A stretch of DNA of 64,000 nucleotides from Agrobacterium larrymoorei (GTDB taxonomy: Bacteria > Pseudomonadota > Alphaproteobacteria > Rhizobiales > Rhizobiaceae), in contig NZ_JAAMFB010000022.1 of assembly GCF_013322225.1 (NCBI RefSeq), forward strand, positions 62,001 to 126,000, written 5' to 3'. The notes under the pieces are model-generated. The model had not been told where the DNA came from. It saw nothing but the letters and a program-made list of their open reading frames with translations, and did not search any database. Below, in pieces: positions 8,800-16,275 of the stretch; positions within the stretch are counted from its first letter, which is position 1; each line of letters opens with the position of its first letter. The position numbers and the translations under genes were made by a program.

Positions 8800-9756
8800 T
8801 CAGCCTTGGGCCTCGCGCTTGCGCTCAATGGCATCCCAAAGAAGGCTTGCCACATCGGCACCGCCGAATTTCTTGACTTCGCGAATGCCTGTGGGAGACG
8901 TGACGTTGATTTCCGTCATATAGTCGCCGATAACATCTATACCCACGAAGAGGAAGCCACGTTCTCGCAGTGCTGGTCCGATACGGCCGCAAATCTCTCT
9001 TTCACGCGCGGTTAGTTCCGTGGGCTCCGGGCGCCCTCCCGCATGCATGTTGGATCGGGCATCGTTTTCAGCCGGGACACGGTTGATTGCGCCCACCGGC
9101 TCGCCATCGACCAGCAGAATGCGCTTGTCACCCTTGCGGACATCCGGCAGGTATTGCTGGGCGATATAGGGTTCACGGAACATCTGGCCGAACATTTCGA
9201 GAAGCGACGAGAAATTGCGGTCATCGCGCGTCGAATGGAACACACCTGCCCCGCCGTTGCCATAGAGCGGCTTCAGGATGATATCGCCCATTTCCTGCCG
9301 GAAACGCGCAATTTCGGACCCATCCTTGGTAATCAGGGTTGCGGGCATCAAATCCGCAAACTCCGTGACGAAGATTTTCTCCGGCGAGTTACGCACCCAG
9401 GCCGGGTCGTTCACCACCAGCGTCTTTGGGTGAATACGTTCCAGAAGATGCGTCGAGGTGATGTAGGCCATGTCGAATGGCGGATCCTGGCGCAGATGGA
9501 TAACGTCCATGGTCGAGAGGTCGACCCGCTCCGGTGCGGACAGGGAATAGTGGTCGCCCTTGATATCGCGCAGCTCCATCTGTTCGACGGTCGCGTAAAT
9601 CTTTCCATCGCGCATGGAAAGCCGGTCGGGCGTGTAGTGGAACAGGCGGTAACCCCGCGCCTGCGCTTCAAGACTGATCGCAAAGGTGGAGTCCCCGGCA
9701 ATATTGATGCTGGAGACATGATCCATCTGGATCGCGACATTCTTGATTTTCGCCAT
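8800..9756 (-). CDS. gshB: Glutathione synthase
   Basis: A 318-residue ATP-grasp ligase that joins gamma-glutamylcysteine and glycine to make glutathione in the cytoplasm. Family landmarks are present: [16 protein letters not shown] at the N-terminus, [11 protein letters not shown], the rhizobial-type [14 protein letters not shown], the ATP-grasp lysine region [37 protein letters not shown] and the metal site [11 protein letters not shown] (here [11 protein letters not shown]). Length is typical. The gene is monocistronic or precedes only the convergent small gene. A core biosynthetic gene this close to repABC is notable. Confidence 0.95.
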   Translation of the reverse strand: MAKIKNVAIQMDHVSSINIAGDSTFAISLEAQARGYRLFHYTPDRLSMRDGKIYATVEQMELRDIKGDHYSLSAPERVDLSTMDVIHLRQDPPFDMAYITSTHLLERIHPKTLVVNDPAWVRNSPEKIFVTEFADLMPATLITKDGSEIARFRQEMGDIILKPLYGNGGAGVFHSTRDDRNFSSLLEMFGQMFREPYIAQQYLPDVRKGDKRILLVDGEPVGAINRVPAENDARSNMHAGGRPEPTELTAREREICGRIGPALRERGFLFVGIDVIGDYMTEINVTSPTGIREVKKFGGADVASLLWDAIERKREAQG

Positions 9757-9905
9757 GCGAAGTCCCTTTTTAAAAACCTGAATGATGTAGGACAGGCAAA
9801 CTTCAATGGCAACTGTAGTGAAGTGGCGAACCTATGAGTTTTATTGAACTATTCGATGCCAGAGGCATCCAGCCCGCCACGTCGTCATGTTTCAGGTGGA
9901 AAAGT

Positions 9906-10520
9906 TCAGGCCATCAAGCGCTTGGCATAGTCATGCACGGCGTTGAAGGCGGCTTCTGCTCCAGCGATGACGCGCCCTTCTTCATCGGGCGTGAGTTCGA
10001 TCTCATCCATCGCAGCGGTGAAGGTTCTCCAGTGCAAACCGCGACCTTCCGGCGCCCCTGCCAGGTGCCGTGCACCGAATGTTTCGCCAAGGCCGAGCTT
10101 TGCGGCATCTTTCAGAAGAAACGCGGCTCCAAGGTTTGAGCCTTCAACGACATAGAGCCAGCCCAACGCCTCTGGAAGATCAAAATCAACATTGTTTGCG
10201 CTGAAATGTGCGTCAGATACAGCGGGCGTTTCAAGCGAAAGATCCGCAAGATCCTGTTCGATGAAGCCCAGACGGCGGCGGCCCTTCAAATCCGGTAGCA
10301 GCTTGTCCAGCGTGTCATTGGAGAAGAAAGCGTCCAAGTCCCTATGAAACAGATACTGTGTCTGTACGAACTTCCCGAAATTTTCCCGGCTTTCGAAAGG
10401 CTTCAACGACATGATGAACCCATCGAGCAGCTTATGCGCCTGGCTTGTTGCAGCCCTCAGTCGCTTGGTGCGACTCGGTTCGACTGTGTTGCTGTCGACG
10501 GTCAAATTTGCTGTACCCAT
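9906..10520 (-). CDS. Biliverdin-producing haem oxygenase (HemO/BphO-like)
   Basis: A 204-residue protein of the HO family. The proximal haem histidine lies in LRAATSQAHKLLDGF. The distal helix region reads ALGWLYVVEGSNLGAAFL, and HFSANNVDF and the C-terminal VHDYAKRL also fit. The enzyme opens haem to biliverdin with release of iron and CO, either for iron supply or to make a bilin chromophore. No haem importer or bacteriophytochrome lies in the window, so the sequence does not show which. The ATG at 10520 follows an AAGGGG ribosome site. It lies 106 bp downstream of repC on the same strand and might be read from it. Confidence 0.85.
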   Translation of the reverse strand: MGTANLTVDSNTVEPSRTKRLRAATSQAHKLLDGFIMSLKPFESRENFGKFVQTQYLFHRDLDAFFSNDTLDKLLPDLKGRRRLGFIEQDLADLSLETPAVSDAHFSANNVDFDLPEALGWLYVVEGSNLGAAFLLKDAAKLGLGETFGARHLAGAPEGRGLHWRTFTAAMDEIELTPDEEGRVIAGAEAAFNAVHDYAKRLMA

Positions 10521-10626
10521 AAATTATGCCCCTTCAGATATAGTCGCCTGCACATAGAAATCTTTCCTTTCTTAGTCAAATTTAATCGCTCTACGTACGC
10601 GTCTATTTCTCGGGGATTGCATAGTC

Positions 10627-11901
10627 TCAGCTCACGCCCGGGAGATGCCTCGCAGCCATTTTCGATCTCAGAAGCGCCATGAGCATGGGCCGCATCGAAA
10701 ACTCATTGGTTTTCTGCCGCTGTGTAAGGCTTCTGAGGTATCCGCCAGCCGATTTTATGTCGATGGATCGTTCCAGTATGCAAGCTATGGTTGTTAATGT
10801 TCCTTTTGTACCCATTACCTTTTCAGCTTCGTCATAAGCAGACTGGCTGATGGAAAGCATGGTTTTGACCACATTCACCGCAACTTTCATGTCCTGCCAG
10901 CTGCGAATAGCGCATTTTGGGCCATAGGCTTCGATTTCAGGGCATGCCTGGAGAACCGTCTGAAGATCATAACCTTCTTCGCTGATGGGTGTAACAGGTG
11001 TCTGTGGAGATATTTTCTGCTTTAACCGGTCGTTTACACCTTCTTGAGCATGGTCGTCTTCGGCGGATGCAGAGGTAAAAGTTGTTTCTGCAACATGAGC
11101 CGCTTCAAGAATGGATTCGGATTCTGAATTCTGTATAAGCCGCTCATTTTGATAGGCATTGGCGCTTAATTTTTGGATTTCTGCGTGATTTTGCAACTGG
11201 TTAGCCAGGGCAGAGCGAATCTCGTCCAATTCTTCCAGAATAAGAGCCAGATGCGGAGCCTTTGTTTTACGATCAAGATGTGAAATGACGGTTCGATATC
11301 TACTTTCATGAGTTTGGCAGGATTGTTCGCCATGCTCTGATTGGAGCAGTTCGATGAATTTGAAGATGTCGCGTCGGCAAATGGTGATCTTCTCTCTTAG
11401 CCGCTGCAAACGAAGCCGCTCCTCTACAATCACCGCTGCCATTTCCTGAAGTTCTTCGGTGCGGGCAATGAGGGGAGCCAGCGAAAAACCATAGGCGTCG
11501 CTGATTCCGCCTGCCCTGTCCTTGCGGGCATAACGCTTACCGTTTGGGCTGTCTTTCCGGATGATCAAACCGGCGTCGACCAAGGCGCAGAGGTGCCGTC
11601 TAAGTGTCTGCTCCGCCATGCCATGGGCTCGAAGGGAAAGCTGCTGATTGGACGGAAACACGACAAGCCCGTTTTCTTCCGACAGCTCCGACTTTGGGTA
11701 GAAGCTGATCAGTGCGTTGAGAACTGCCAGAGAACGGTCTGATATACCGAGCGATGGCCGTGCTTCGCAGACGGTGCGAAATAGCTTCCACTTGTCGATA
11801 GATCGCGCAGGATCGATGGTCTTCGACGCGAACTGACGGGCAAGAAGGCCAAAAGAAACCCCTCGCCGCCCGAAAGGCGTCGTTACAATATCGCTATTCA
11901 T
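10627..11901 (-). CDS. repC: Replication initiator RepC
   Basis: A 424-residue initiator of repABC replicons. The N-terminus reads MNSDIVTTPFGRRGVSFG, matching the family's TTPFGRR signature, followed by a winged-helix region (EQTLRRHLCALVDAGLI, RKDSPNGKRYARK). The C-terminal domain holds CPEIEAYGPKCAIRSW. In this family the origin lies within the repC coding sequence, so replication probably starts here; that is known for the family, not shown. I chose the ATG at 11901, which follows a GAAGGTGAG ribosome site; a TTG five codons upstream is unlikely. Expression should be limited by the antisense RNA encoded just upstream. Confidence 0.94.
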   Translation of the reverse strand: MNSDIVTTPFGRRGVSFGLLARQFASKTIDPARSIDKWKLFRTVCEARPSLGISDRSLAVLNALISFYPKSELSEENGLVVFPSNQQLSLRAHGMAEQTLRRHLCALVDAGLIIRKDSPNGKRYARKDRAGGISDAYGFSLAPLIARTEELQEMAAVIVEERLRLQRLREKITICRRDIFKFIELLQSEHGEQSCQTHESRYRTVISHLDRKTKAPHLALILEELDEIRSALANQLQNHAEIQKLSANAYQNERLIQNSESESILEAAHVAETTFTSASAEDDHAQEGVNDRLKQKISPQTPVTPISEEGYDLQTVLQACPEIEAYGPKCAIRSWQDMKVAVNVVKTMLSISQSAYDEAEKVMGTKGTLTTIACILERSIDIKSAGGYLRSLTQRQKTNEFSMRPMLMALLRSKMAARHLPGVS

Positions 11902-11964
11902 GTCTCTCACCTTCAAAAAGGCAAAAGAAAATCGCTCACCGAAAAGAATTCGATGCCAAGACTC

Positions 11965-11993
11965 TTGACTATGATTCGCGGAAATGAGATTCT
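11965..11993 (+). promoter_or_regulatory. Promoter of the repABC antisense RNA
   Basis: On the plus strand, opposite to repABC, TTGACT (11965-11970) is followed after exactly 17 bp by GATTCT (11988-11993). This is a good sigma-70-type promoter in the place expected for the counter-transcribed RNA: between repB and repC, reading toward the end of repB. Confidence 0.65.
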
Positions 11994-11999
11994 TCGGGT

Positions 12000-12050
12000 G
12001 CTTAAATCAAAGAAAGGCTTCCGCGCGGCAACGTTCGGGGGCTTTTTTCT
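12000..12050 (+). ncRNA. repABC counter-transcribed RNA (ctRNA/incA-type)
   Basis: About 50 nt transcribed opposite to repC, from the promoter at 11965-11993 to a hairpin and T-run. The terminator stem is GCTTCCG (12017-12023) with CGGGGGC (12036-12042), including two G-U pairs, followed by TTTTTTCTTTT. In other repABC replicons such an RNA pairs with the repC leader, lowers RepC synthesis and sets copy number and incompatibility. Position, direction, size and terminator all fit. The exact ends are estimated. Confidence 0.7.
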
Positions 12051-12099
12051 TTTGGGCTTCGTGCTCCTGTATTGTTTACATCAAGGGTTCAAACAAAAA

Positions 12100-13128
12100 T
12101 CACTGCTTGGAGCGATGCTCTTCGAACAGTGACTGTAGATGTTCCAGAACGAATTCTGCGAATTCCGGTGCTTCCTTACGGTCGATGGAAATATCCACCT
12201 TGCGGTCCGACTCCACGATTTTCGCCAGCTTCTGACCACTGGGCGAAGACCAGACGCCGGTACGCTTCGGTTGCGCCTTCGGCTTGAGGAAATCGAGAAG
12301 GGCCTTGAAACGCTCTTCAGAAGGAAGGTTGACGACGCTCTGATCGGCCAGATAAGCACGAGCGGCTTCGTTGACCTTGGAGGAGGACAATTGCTCGGCA
12401 AGGTCCATCCAGTTGCGACGGCCGACGCCAGGTGCTGGTCCAACCATATCAACGATATCGTCAGGGATGCGTCCGACGACCGAAAGCATGTTCGACAAGT
12501 CGCTCTTGTAGAGAGACATGGCAGCCATGATCGTGTCTCGTGAGAACCGCAGCTGAAGCTTCTGGGCAAAGCGTGCTTTCTCGATGTAGCTCAGGTCGCG
12601 GCGTTCATTGTTTTCCTGCCCCTGCGCAACGACCAACTGCTCGTCAGTGAGTTCACGAACGACAGCGCGAACAGGGATACCAATTTCCGCGACAGCGCGC
12701 AGACGGCGATGACCGAAAGCCACCTGGTAACGGCCTGGATAATCCGGATGGGGGCGAACAAGAATTGGCACCTGCTGGCCCTGCTCGCGGATGGCCTCAA
12801 CCAGGCCGGTATCGTCCTCTTTGGACGCAGGCATGCGGTCTGGAATGAAGGAAGGATCGATGTCCGACGGGTCGAGGGAGACGATGGACAGGCCTTCCGC
12901 CAGCTTCTTTTCGATTTCTTCTGCGCGCTTGCTGCGTTCGGAAACTTCGTTCAGCGACTGGCCAATCATCCCGACGGGAGAATTGACGATATCCGTGACT
13001 AACTCTGGTGAGCCGAGAATCGGGCGAATACGCGGACGGGAGCGCTCAACCGGAGCAGCCGCCGGGTCATTCTTGACGTTTTCAGAGTTGCCGCTGCCGA
13101 GATTGGCGAAGATCTGTTTCCTGCTCAT
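12100..13128 (-). CDS. repB: Partition protein RepB (ParB family)
   Basis: A 342-residue ParB-like protein. It begins MSRKQIFANLGSG and carries the ParB nucleotide-binding signature VAFGHRRLRAVAEIG with VAQGQENNERRDLSYIEKA, followed by a helix-turn-helix stretch (SRDTIMAAMSLYKSDLSNML). RepB binds parS and works with the RepA ATPase to segregate the replicon; with RepA it can also repress the operon. Its ATG overlaps the repA stop by 4 bp (ATGA), giving translational coupling. Candidate target sites are at 14498-14513 and 15196-15211. Confidence 0.95.
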   Translation of the reverse strand: MSRKQIFANLGSGNSENVKNDPAAAPVERSRPRIRPILGSPELVTDIVNSPVGMIGQSLNEVSERSKRAEEIEKKLAEGLSIVSLDPSDIDPSFIPDRMPASKEDDTGLVEAIREQGQQVPILVRPHPDYPGRYQVAFGHRRLRAVAEIGIPVRAVVRELTDEQLVVAQGQENNERRDLSYIEKARFAQKLQLRFSRDTIMAAMSLYKSDLSNMLSVVGRIPDDIVDMVGPAPGVGRRNWMDLAEQLSSSKVNEAARAYLADQSVVNLPSEERFKALLDFLKPKAQPKRTGVWSSPSGQKLAKIVESDRKVDISIDRKEAPEFAEFVLEHLQSLFEEHRSKQ

Positions 13129-14339
13129 GCGGTTCTACCCCAAGCTTTTCTGATTAGGCTTTCTATTTCGGCATTGACGTTCGTCATGGATTCCAGCGCC
13201 CGGTCATAAGTCGAGCGCGTAAACTGGGTGCGCTCCACTTCGAACAGTGTCTGGTTCGTCAGACCGGCATCGGAGACGGCGGTGCTTTTCAGCATCGGAT
13301 GAATGAGTACGTTTTCTCCGAAGATGGAACGCAGGAATGCGACCATCTGGTTTTGCGGTCCATCGCTCGGTTCGAAGCGGGTCACGAGATAGCGCATCCA
13401 GTGATAATCGGAGCGAGCCCCTGCCCTGCCGATTTCGGCCAGCAGATCGCCGGTCATTGCCAGAAACTGGTTCATCGACATTACATCCAGCATTTGCGGA
13501 TGGACGGTAACGAGAACGGACGTGGCTGACGTTAGGGCAGACAGCGTCAGATAACCGAGCTGCGGTGGGCAATCGATGACAACGACGTCGTAGAAATTCT
13601 GCACTTGGGCAATGGCCTGGCCGATGCGGGCAAAGAACAGAGTGTCGCCCGGCGCACGACGCATCAATGCGCGCGGCGTATCGTGCTCGAACTCCATCAG
13701 CTCGAGATTGCCGGGAATGATGTGCAGATCGGGAATATAAGTTCCGCGGACGATTTCGGCGACGGGACGCTGTTCTTCATCGTAGCGGATTGCGCCATAT
13801 AAAGTCTCGTTTGGCCCAACGTCCAGTTCCGGCTGGTGACCGAACAGGGCAGAGAGACTTGCCTGCGGATCAAGATCGATAGCGAGTACGCGGTAGCCGC
13901 GTAGCGCCAGATATTGCGCGAGGTGAGCGGACGTTGTGGTTTTGCCGGAGCCACCCTTGAAGTTCATAACCGCGATGACTTGCAGGTCTTCGCCTTCTCG
14001 ACGGTGGGGAAGATACCGCCTTCCACCGCGCGCGCCTTGATCAAGGAATTTGCGGATGGCGTGGATGTCCTCGACAGAATAGCTGCGACGCCCGCCGCTT
14101 TGAGACGCATTGAGGTCAGGCAGCTCCGATGCGATCTGGCGGAGATAGGCTTCTCCAATCCCGATCAGCTTTGCGGTTTCAGACGGAGAGAAATGACGCA
14201 TGGTCTTTTCGGCAAGCGGCGCAAAAGTATTCGCGTTATGCGCCTGCAACTGTGCAGACAGCGCGGCTGAATGCTGTAGAATGAGCCCTGTCAAATCAGG
14301 TGCTCTTTCAGCAGGGTTTGTCTCGCCGCTTTGTGTCAT
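13125..14339 (-). CDS. repA: Partition ATPase RepA (ParA family)
   Basis: A 404-residue ParA-type ATPase. An N-terminal MerR-like DNA-binding region (SPSETAKLIGIGEAYLRQIA, RSYSVEDIHAIRKFL) precedes a deviant Walker A, FKGGSGKTTTSAHLAQ, followed by VLAIDLDPQASLS and the Walker B-like VVIDCPPQLGYLT. RepA segregates the replicon with RepB and represses its own operon. It is the first gene of the operon. The nested inverted repeat at 14364-14406, next to the likely -10, is the expected type of RepA/RepB operator. Confidence 0.95.
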   Translation of the reverse strand: MTQSGETNPAERAPDLTGLILQHSAALSAQLQAHNANTFAPLAEKTMRHFSPSETAKLIGIGEAYLRQIASELPDLNASQSGGRRSYSVEDIHAIRKFLDQGARGGRRYLPHRREGEDLQVIAVMNFKGGSGKTTTSAHLAQYLALRGYRVLAIDLDPQASLSALFGHQPELDVGPNETLYGAIRYDEEQRPVAEIVRGTYIPDLHIIPGNLELMEFEHDTPRALMRRAPGDTLFFARIGQAIAQVQNFYDVVVIDCPPQLGYLTLSALTSATSVLVTVHPQMLDVMSMNQFLAMTGDLLAEIGRAGARSDYHWMRYLVTRFEPSDGPQNQMVAFLRSIFGENVLIHPMLKSTAVSDAGLTNQTLFEVERTQFTRSTYDRALESMTNVNAEIESLIRKAWGRTA

Positions 14340-14363
14340 CTCACTCGTTTCCGTTCGTTTTGT

Positions 14364-14413
14364 CAGTTGCGTTTTTTACCGTTAAAAACGGTTTTTACCG
14401 CAACTGGAATATA
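14364..14413 (-). promoter_or_regulatory. repABC promoter and nested inverted-repeat operator
   Basis: Two inverted repeats are nested. The outer arms are CAGTTGCG (14364-14371) and CGCAACTG (14399-14406); the inner is ACCGTT-AAA-AACGGT (14378-14392). On the minus strand a TATATT -10 (14408-14413) directly abuts the outer arm, with a TTGCGC-like -35 about 18 bp further upstream. The repeat would cover the transcription start and early leader of repA, ideal for autorepression. The rest of the 384 bp gap 14340-14723 holds parS; no gene is visible in it. Confidence 0.6.
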
Positions 14414-14497
14414 AGCGCCGATTCTCTTTTGGGCGCAATAGCCATTCTTCAGACTCAAACATGAATCTTTTCAGCAATCTAAGCCGGCTAATTCGTC

Positions 14498-14513
14498 GTT
14501 AGCCGCGGCTAAC
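14498..14513. promoter_or_regulatory. parS partition site upstream of repA
   Basis: A perfect 16-bp palindrome, GTTAGCCGCGGCTAAC, matches the repABC parS pattern GTTNNNNGCNNNNAAC. It lies about 160 bp upstream of the repA start, outside any gene. RepB should bind here. Confidence 0.88.
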
Positions 14514-14723
14514 CGCCCTATGAAGATGGCAAGTTCGGCTGTCGATTGCGACTCGCATCGGATACCTTGCTATCAATCTCCCGTTTCAAGCTCGAGTGCG
14601 AAGCGCAAGCGGAGTGCGACGGTAGTAATCATGGTAACACCCGTCCTACATAGTCGATGAGTATCATTTGATTTTCTGTCCCGCTTGCGCTCTTCTGGGT
14701 CGAGGTGAATGAGGAGATAGATC

Positions 14724-16130
14724 ATGTTTTACGACGTGGCCGTCATCGGCTCGGGGTTCTCGGCGATTAGTGCCGCCATCAATCTTCTTCGCCTCCTACC
14801 GGAGCAAGCATCAATCGCCATCGTGGGAGATGAATCCGGGTTCGGCAGAGGGACAGCCTATCGGACGGAACTGCATCTGCATCGCCTCAACGTGCCAGCG
14901 GCCCGCATGAGCGCATTTGCGGATAGACCGAGCGATTTCCTGGAATGGCTGGAGAAGCGTCAGTCTTCGGTAGACGCAGGTGGGTTTGCGTCTCGGCATG
15001 ACTATGGGCTTTATCTCAGAGACACGCTCGCTTCACTTATGCGGGCGCAATCGCAACGGGGGAGGGTGGACTTCATCAAGGCCAAAGCCGTGACCTGCAA
15101 CTCTGTTGGGGAAGAGCTCTCGATATTCTGCCTGAATGATGGTCGCACGCTTGAGGCGTCTAATGTTGTTCTCTGCCTCGGTGTCGGAACTGCAAGTTTG
15201 CCGCGGCTAACTTCTGAACCGGATATTGCGCTGCTGCGTCGTGTCGTGCGAAATCCCTGGCGGCTGGGGTGGCTTTCGAAAGTGCGCCCGGACGATACGG
15301 TCTGTATTTTGGGGTCCGGACTGACAATGATCGATCAGGTGCTTTCGCTTCGAAATATGGGGCATACCGGGAAGATACATGTACTCTCCCGCAGGGGGCT
15401 TGCACCTCACGGCCACAGTCGCACTCCCGTTCATACCGTTGAGCCTGCGTTGGATATAAAGAAGCCGGAGATCAGCCAGATACTGGCCGCCTTGCGAAGG
15501 CAGGTGAGGGAAGGGGCTGACTGGCGCGCCGTTATGGATGGTTTGCGGCCAAGAACGCAGAAGCTATGGCAGCAGCTTGGCCCAGAGCAGCGGGGACGGT
15601 TTCTTCGACATGCCCTGGCTTGGTGGAACATTCACCGGCACCGCGTGGCTCCACAGGTGCATGATGTGTTCAGTAAACTCCTAGATGATGGCACAGTGAC
15701 TATTCATGCGGGTTTCGTACATAAGATCGCTCGTGCGACCGATGGCAACGAGTTGACCTACAGAGTGCGCGGTTCGCAGAAGGAGGAAACTCTTTCATTC
15801 GATTGGCTGGTAAACTGCACGGGCATGGAGCGAGCTGGCATTGGTCACTCGCCGCTGCTGCAGGATATGAACGCCAAGGGTCTGGTGGAAATGGATCCCC
15901 TCGGCCTTGGCATTCAGGTCGATGGGCATTCGGCTATCGTCAACAGCCACGTATCTCGCTGTAACGTGTTTGCGGTTGGCGCCTTGACAGCAGGGCAGTT
16001 TTGGGAAATTACTGCTGTACCGGACATAAGAGTACAGACTCTTCAAGTCGCTGAGCGAGTCGCTGAAAATCTCGCTCCAAAAGCTGCCGATAGCGATCCA
16101 TCCGACCTAAAATTTCTTCATACAAGGTGA
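14724..16130 (+). CDS. FAD/NAD(P)-binding protein (Pyr_redox_9-like)
   Basis: A 468-residue flavoprotein. The dinucleotide-binding motif VAVIGSGFSAISAAINLL is at the very start. It is followed by GRGTAYRTE and RLNVPAARMSAFADRPSDF, both typical of the HdnH/YdhS-like FAD-NAD(P) binding family, then a second nucleotide site CILGSGLTMIDQVLSL and a C-terminal GALTAGQFWEITAVPDIR. The substrate is unknown. It is transcribed away from repA and ends before a strong hairpin at 16233-16257. A parS-like palindrome lies within its coding sequence (15196-15211), so DNA here may serve both as gene and as partition site. Confidence 0.8.
   Translation: MFYDVAVIGSGFSAISAAINLLRLLPEQASIAIVGDESGFGRGTAYRTELHLHRLNVPAARMSAFADRPSDFLEWLEKRQSSVDAGGFASRHDYGLYLRDTLASLMRAQSQRGRVDFIKAKAVTCNSVGEELSIFCLNDGRTLEASNVVLCLGVGTASLPRLTSEPDIALLRRVVRNPWRLGWLSKVRPDDTVCILGSGLTMIDQVLSLRNMGHTGKIHVLSRRGLAPHGHSRTPVHTVEPALDIKKPEISQILAALRRQVREGADWRAVMDGLRPRTQKLWQQLGPEQRGRFLRHALAWWNIHRHRVAPQVHDVFSKLLDDGTVTIHAGFVHKIARATDGNELTYRVRGSQKEETLSFDWLVNCTGMERAGIGHSPLLQDMNAKGLVEMDPLGLGIQVDGHSAIVNSHVSRCNVFAVGALTAGQFWEITAVPDIRVQTLQVAERVAENLAPKAADSDPSDLKFLHTR
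15196..15211. promoter_or_regulatory. Second parS-like site, inside a coding sequence
   Basis: GTTTGCCGCGGCTAAC also fits GTTNNNNGCNNNNAAC and differs from the upstream parS by one base (A to T at position 4). It lies 698 bp from the first site, in codons about 158-163 of the flavoprotein gene. Multiple parS copies near rep genes are known in repABC replicons. Confidence 0.6.
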
Positions 16131-16232
16131 TGAAAGAGAAGCTTGATTTAGCTTTCTGCGGTTGTGATTTTTATTGTGAAATCAAAGCCGTAGCAACGAC
16201 GGCAGTTTGAATAAAATACACTGTTTCAAATA

Positions 16233-16257
16233 TGGAGCGGCAAGGTTTGCCGCTCCA
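16233..16257. terminator. Bidirectional terminator hairpin
   Basis: TGGAGCGGCAA and TTGCCGCTCCA form a perfect 11-bp stem with a 3-base loop, between two convergent genes (flavoprotein and transaminase). The plus-strand tail is gacttttg; the minus-strand tail is tatttg. It probably stops transcription from both sides. Confidence 0.65.
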
Positions 16258-16275
16258 GACTTTTGCGAATAGTCT

